From Herbaspirillum sp. YR522 (GTDB lineage: Bacteria; Pseudomonadota; Gammaproteobacteria; Burkholderiales; Burkholderiaceae_D), in the NCBI RefSeq assembly GCF_000282575.1, contig NZ_AKJA01000104.1, positions 1 to 64,000 of the forward strand: a DNA stretch of 64,000 nucleotides. Reading direction: 5' to 3'. The translations under genes were made by a program, and so were the position numbers. Numbering within the stretch: position 1 is the first letter of the stretch; each line of letters begins with the position of its first letter. The notes below the pieces were generated by a model, which saw only the letters and a list, made by a program, of their open reading frames with translations, ran no database searches and was not told the DNA's origin. Positions 60,318 through 64,000 of this stretch are shown one piece after another.

Positions 60318-61295
60318 CTAGCGGCCGGCCACGAACACCGGTGCCGCCCGCGGCTGGTTGCCGCCGGTGGCGCCCAGCGCCAGGAACTTGCGCGGGTCCT
60401 GCGCCACGCCGCGGATGCGCACCTCGAAATGCAGGTGGGCGCCGGTCGAACGCCCGGTCGAGCCGACATCGGCCACGTGCTGGCCGCGCTTGACGATATC
60501 GCCCACCTTGACCGATAGCTGCGAGGCATGGGCATAGCGGGTGATGATGTTGTTGCCGTGGTCGATCTCGAGCATGTTGCCGAATTGATAATGGTATTCG
60601 GCTGCGATCACCACCCCGGCGGCCGCAGCGACGATGCGGGTGCCGACCGGCGCCGGGAAGTCCAGCCCCTCGTGAAAGGCGTTGTGGCCGCTGAAGGGGT
60701 CGAGCCGCCAGCCGAAACTCGATGAGTTATAGGCCACGTTGACCGGTTGGTTGGTCGGCAAGAGGCGCGACTTGATCCTGTCGCTCATCAGGGTCGACTC
60801 GACTGCATTGAGATAATCGGTGCGATGGCCGGCGTCGACCGCCAGGGCGTCGAGCATCTTCTGCAGCTCGCTCATGCCGACTTCGCGCCCGGGACCGCCG
60901 ATGCTGGAATTCTCGACCCCGCCGCGCCCGGGCAATTCCTTGAAGTTGAACTCCTCGGGACGTACCCCGGCCAGGCCCTGCACCCGTTCGCCCAAGGCAT
61001 CCAGGCGCATCATCTGGGCCTGCATCTCGCCCAGCTTGACGGCCATCATGGCCAGGTTTTCCTTCAGGTATTTTTCCTTGCGGTCGTCTTCCTGCTGGCT
61101 CATCGATACCGCCAGGCGGTGGAACACGGGCGATGCGTCGGCGTCGGCCGCGTGGCGCAACGCCATATAGGACAGCAGCGCCGCCGATCCGAACACGCTA
61201 GCGACCAGCAGCAGCAGTGCAACCAGCAAGTGGCGCGAGGTCAGGGTGATCGAGCGCGCCTTGGTCAGGCGGGGGTGCAACAGGATGATCTGCAT
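60318..61295 (-). CDS. M23-family (LytM-like) metallopeptidase, membrane anchored
   Basis: A 325-residue protein with a short cytoplasmic N terminus, one membrane helix (about 22-44), a coiled-coil-like stretch (65-110), and a C-terminal M23 domain with H208/D212 (HEGLDF) and H287/H289 (GAHLHFE). All zinc ligands are kept, so it is probably an active peptidoglycan endopeptidase. GGAG lies 5 nt before the ATG at 61295. The place between secA and the divergent dciA is conserved in relatives. Confidence 0.92.
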   Translation of the reverse strand: MQIILLHPRLTKARSITLTSRHLLVALLLLVASVFGSAALLSYMALRHAADADASPVFHRLAVSMSQQEDDRKEKYLKENLAMMAVKLGEMQAQMMRLDALGERVQGLAGVRPEEFNFKELPGRGGVENSSIGGPGREVGMSELQKMLDALAVDAGHRTDYLNAVESTLMSDRIKSRLLPTNQPVNVAYNSSSFGWRLDPFSGHNAFHEGLDFPAPVGTRIVAAAAGVVIAAEYHYQFGNMLEIDHGNNIITRYAHASQLSVKVGDIVKRGQHVADVGSTGRSTGAHLHFEVRIRGVAQDPRKFLALGATGGNQPRAAPVFVAGR

Positions 61296-61385
61296 CTTTT
61301 CTCCATGGAGCCGGTAGCGGCCAGGCCGCATCAACGGGCTCTCAGACACCAGCCGGTGATGAACCGGATGTGATAAGGTTTCAAG

Positions 61386-61898
61386 ATGAAGTACGCATCC
61401 ACATTCACCCCTTATCGGCCCAGCCTCACGAGCGCTCAACGCATGGCGCGCAGCACCAAGGAGGCCTCGGTATACCTGCAGTCGAACTCGGCGATGGCGG
61501 CCCTGATGCCGGCACTGGCTCGCCTGAGCTCACTGCAGAAGGCATGCAAGGCGAGCTTGCCGAGCATGTTCGAGACTTGCGAGATATTGCAATTCGAATC
61601 GGGGCAACTGGTAATGAGCGCGCCCAACGCGGCACTCGCGGCCCGACTCAAGCAATTGCTCCCCCGGCTGCAAGACCGGCTGCAAAAAGACGGATGGCAG
61701 GTTAATTCAATCCGTATCAAAGTGCAAGTTGGCAAGATTGCCGCGCCGCCACCCGTTCCCAAGCGGGTCTTGGAACTGCCTTCGACTGCCGTCACATCGT
61801 TCGCCGAATTGAGTACGGCGCTCGAGGACACCCCGCGCAATCAGGCGTTGAAGGACGCCATCGATGCCATGGTACGCCGTCGCACCGCCCGTACATAG
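61386..61898 (+). CDS. dciA: DciA-like (DUF721) helicase-loading protein
   Basis: A 170-residue protein of the DUF721/DciA family. DciA loads the replicative helicase DnaB in bacteria that lack DnaC. The folded KH-like part (about 45-115) includes LVMSAPNAALAARLKQLLPRL and WQVNSIRIKVQ; the rest is basic and flexible. It is divergent from the M23 peptidase gene and convergent with lpxC. Confidence 0.85.
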   Translation: MKYASTFTPYRPSLTSAQRMARSTKEASVYLQSNSAMAALMPALARLSSLQKACKASLPSMFETCEILQFESGQLVMSAPNAALAARLKQLLPRLQDRLQKDGWQVNSIRIKVQVGKIAAPPPVPKRVLELPSTAVTSFAELSTALEDTPRNQALKDAIDAMVRRRTART

Positions 61899-61965
61899 GC
61901 CGAACAGGCACCTCAAAACGGCTTATTTCCACATAGCAACATCCGCTGCGGGCCAGCTGGCTGAC

Positions 61966-62901
61966 TCAGTTGAGCGCCCACTCCTGCTTGGCCTGCATCA
62001 CGTAGGTCTGGGGCGCGGTCTCGAGCGAGTCGAAGGTGACGATTTCATAAGCGTCGGGCTGGCTCAGCAGTTGTCGCAGCAACTGGTTGTTGAGGCCGTG
62101 GCCGGACTTGTGGGCGTCATAGCTGGCCAGCAGCGGATGACCGATGATGTAGAGATCGCCGATCGCATCGAGGATCTTGTGGCGTACGAACTCGTTGTCA
62201 TAGCGCAAGCCATCGGCATTGAGGATGCGGTACTCGTCCATGACGATCGCGTTCTCGAATGAGCCACCGCGGGCCAGGCCCATGCCGCGCAGGGTCTCGA
62301 CGTCCTGCATGAAACCGAAGGTGCGGGCGCGGGCGATTTCCTTGACGTACGAATCGACGCCGAAATCGACCTCGGCCACCTGGCCGGTGCCATCCACGGC
62401 GGGGTGGTTGAATTCGATGAAGAACTTCAGCCTGAAGCCGTTGTACGGTTCCAGGCGCGCCCACTTTTCCTTGTCGCCGGCGCCTTCGCGCACTTCGACC
62501 GGCTTGGTCACGCGAATGAATTTCTTGGCCGCGTTCTGTTCTTGCAGCCCGGCTTGTTGCAACAGGAACACGAACGACGATGCCGATCCATCCATGATGG
62601 GGATCTCTTCGGCGGTCAGGTCGATATAGAGATTGTCGATGCCCAGGCCGGCGCAGGCCGACAGCAGGTGCTCGACAGTGGAAACCTTGGCGCCGTCCTT
62701 GGTCAGGGTCGACGCCATGCGGGTGTCGCCCACGCCGGTGGCCAGCATCGGCATTTCGACCACCGGATCGAGATCGATCCTGCGGAAGATGATGCCGACA
62801 TCCGGCGCGGCCGGGCGCAAGGTCAGTTCGACCTTGGTGCCCGAGTGCAGTCCGACGCCAACGGTACGGACCAGGTTCTTGATTGTGCGCTGTTTCAACA
62901 T
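61966..62901 (-). CDS. lpxC: UDP-3-O-acyl-N-acetylglucosamine deacetylase
   Basis: Committed step of lipid A synthesis, a zinc deacetylase. It has 311 residues. Zinc ligands are H78 (TVEHLLSA), H241 and D245 ([10 protein letters not shown]), and the general acid-base histidine is H268 in HKSGHG. The start MLKQRTIKN at 62901 is the family start. Its position near ftsZ is at the end of the usual division/cell-wall cluster. Confidence 0.97.
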   Translation of the reverse strand: MLKQRTIKNLVRTVGVGLHSGTKVELTLRPAAPDVGIIFRRIDLDPVVEMPMLATGVGDTRMASTLTKDGAKVSTVEHLLSACAGLGIDNLYIDLTAEEIPIMDGSASSFVFLLQQAGLQEQNAAKKFIRVTKPVEVREGAGDKEKWARLEPYNGFRLKFFIEFNHPAVDGTGQVAEVDFGVDSYVKEIARARTFGFMQDVETLRGMGLARGGSFENAIVMDEYRILNADGLRYDNEFVRHKILDAIGDLYIIGHPLLASYDAHKSGHGLNNQLLRQLLSQPDAYEIVTFDSLETAPQTYVMQAKQEWALN

Positions 62902-63111
62902 CCGGTCATTATAGCCATGCCGGACCGGTCCAGCCGCCGCATTGTTGCAAAACGGGGTCAGCAGTAAACCATTTACCAGGCTTGACGGGCAGTCGGCCAA
63001 GCCACCGCGTTGCCGGGTTGGCAACCCGTCGCCCCCGGACCAGGTCGGGGCGACCGGCGCCGGGTCGTCATGGTCGCGCCGGGCCCGCCGGCAACCGGTG
63101 TCGCGCTGGCC

Positions 63112-63615
63112 TCAGAGCTGGCCCAGCAGCGTCTCGGCGTTGGACACCTCGAACTTGCCGGGCGCCTCCAGGTTGAGCTGCTTGACCACGCCGTCTTCGA
63201 TGAGCATCGAGTAACGTTGCGAGCGCACGCCCATGCCGCGCTCGGTCAGGTCGAATTCCATGCCCAGGGCCTTGGTGAAGATGGCGCTGCCGTCACCCAG
63301 CATGCGCACCACGCCAGTGGCCTTCTGTTCGCGGCCCCAGGCGCCCATGACGAACGGGTCATTGACCGACAGGCACCAGATCTCGTCGACGCCCTTGGCC
63401 TTGAACTGCTCGGCGCTGGCGATGTAGCCCGGCACGTGCTTGGCCGAACAGGTGGGCGTAAAGGCGCCGGGCAATGCGAACAGCGCGATCTTCTTGCCCT
63501 TGACCAGGTCGGCCACCTCAAAGGTATTGGGGCCGAGCGAACAGCCTTCGGTTTCGGTCTCGATGAATTCAGCCAGTTTGCCCGCTGGCAGGCGGTCGCC
63601 GATCTTGATGGTCAT
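63112..63615 (-). CDS. Peroxiredoxin (Prx5-type)
   Basis: A 167-residue thiol peroxidase. The peroxidatic cysteine is C56 in PGAFTPTCS, and RYSMLIEDGVV lies in the expected place for the Prx5 group, which reduces hydrogen peroxide and alkyl hydroperoxides. It lies between ftsZ and lpxC on the same strand, behind a terminator, so it probably has its own promoter in 63616-63659. Confidence 0.93.
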   Translation of the reverse strand: MTIKIGDRLPAGKLAEFIETETEGCSLGPNTFEVADLVKGKKIALFALPGAFTPTCSAKHVPGYIASAEQFKAKGVDEIWCLSVNDPFVMGAWGREQKATGVVRMLGDGSAIFTKALGMEFDLTERGMGVRSQRYSMLIEDGVVKQLNLEAPGKFEVSNAETLLGQL

Positions 63616-63659
63616 GTGTGTTCCTTGTCTTTGGTCAGTGAGGTGCGCGGAAATAAAAA

Positions 63660-63689
63660 CGCCGCGCCCCGATGCTTCGGGGCGCGGCG
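63660..63689 (-). terminator. Terminator of ftsZ
   Basis: CGCCGCGCCCC and GGGGCGCGGCG form an 11-bp perfect stem with an 8-nt loop, followed on the minus strand by TTTTTATTT. Confidence 0.92.
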
Positions 63690-63763
63690 CTAGTATGCCG
63701 CAGTCTGCTTTTTCGTGCGCCGCGTCACGCGAGGACGGCGATGCGGCGCATTCCAGGACGGAC

Positions 63764-64000
63764 TCAGTCTGCCTGCTTGCGCAGGAAGGCCGGGATGTCG
63801 TAGGTTTCCATGCCGTTCTTTTCCAATGCACGAACGGTGTCGGAAGCCGACTCGCGACGCCACACGGCAGGCTGCTTGAAGCCGCCGAAGGTGCCGGCAG
63901 GCTGCGCCGCGCCCTGGCTGATGGCGCCGGTGGCCATGATCGGCTCGTTGTGCGTACCGGTACGCATGACCGGGGTCTGCACCAGTTGCACCGCCTTGCG
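63764..64000 (-). CDS. ftsZ: Cell division protein FtsZ, C-terminal part (cut by window edge)
   Basis: The last 78 residues of FtsZ are visible: the variable linker (TGAISQGAAQPAGTFGG) and the conserved C-terminal peptide YDIPAFLRKQAD, which binds FtsA, ZipA and ZapD. The GTPase domain lies beyond the window edge. zapD, whose product binds this tail, is at 52847. Confidence 0.95.
   Translation of the reverse strand, partial: RKAVQLVQTPVMRTGTHNEPIMATGAISQGAAQPAGTFGGFKQPAVWRRESASDTVRALEKNGMETYDIPAFLRKQAD

Overview
The window reads as a chromosomal segment of a GC-rich betaproteobacterium of the order Burkholderiales, most like the Oxalobacteraceae (Herbaspirillum group). This is inferred from gene order and protein character: nrdAB, ypjD/ffh, proS-rppH-CNP1-proB-obgE-rpmA-rplU, ispB-tRNA-Pro, corC-pilBCD-coaE-zapD-yacG, argJ, secA, dciA, lpxC, ftsZ. 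No 16S gene is present, so the assignment rests on that synteny.

Backbone, left to right. A histone-H1-like gene is cut by the left edge. Then come the class Ia ribonucleotide reductase genes nrdA-nrdB with a promoter and a probable tandem NrdR-box pair, ampD with a small membrane protein and ypjD, ffh, a SWIB-domain histone-like gene, a small exported protein, proS, rppH, a CNP1-like gene, proB, obgE, rpmA/rplU, ispB and tRNA-Pro(CGG). After a large accessory block the backbone resumes with corC, pilB-pilC-pilD-coaE, zapD, yacG, a MutT gene with an AAA ATPase, argJ, a DUF2272 lipoprotein, secA, an M23 peptidase, dciA, lpxC, a peroxiredoxin and the 3' end of ftsZ.

Accessory insertions interrupt this order in three places. 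(1) An NMT1/SsuA-type ABC transporter sits between ypjD and ffh (7.1-9.7 kb). (2) A minus-strand run of yggS-like, AurF-type diiron N-oxygenase, ferredoxin-type reductase and class I glutamine amidotransferase genes lies between proB and the CNP1 gene (15.9-19.5 kb) and looks like a small biosynthetic operon. (3) About 23 kb lies between tRNA-Pro and corC (24.2-47.3 kb).

The third block is composite. Next to the tRNA is a low-GC, decayed integrative element (24.2-30.1 kb). It holds a broken integrase, an HUH-like replication protein with an in-frame amber codon, a winged-helix protein, a 47-residue protein with a near-ideal ribosome binding site, a three-stem structured site, a minimal but catalytically complete tyrosine recombinase, and a YaaC-like gene that may be a defence gene. 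Next comes a 486-residue protein whose C-terminal half reads as a NEL (IpaH-type) E3 ubiquitin ligase with no leucine-rich repeats; this is the most striking single gene. Two catabolic clusters follow. One is a plus-strand run with a flavin-dependent monooxygenase-like protein, an ABC importer, a SnoaL-like protein, a quinone-oxidoreductase-like enzyme and an alpha/beta hydrolase lacking the usual nucleophile. The other is a tightly coupled seven-gene minus-strand operon that joins a Pot-type ABC importer to a three-subunit HcnABC/opine-oxidase-like amine dehydrogenase, with a divergent IclR regulator and a 2-hydroxyacid dehydrogenase.

All assignments come from reading the sequence by eye. 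Family names rest on motifs and overall resemblance, not on searches.
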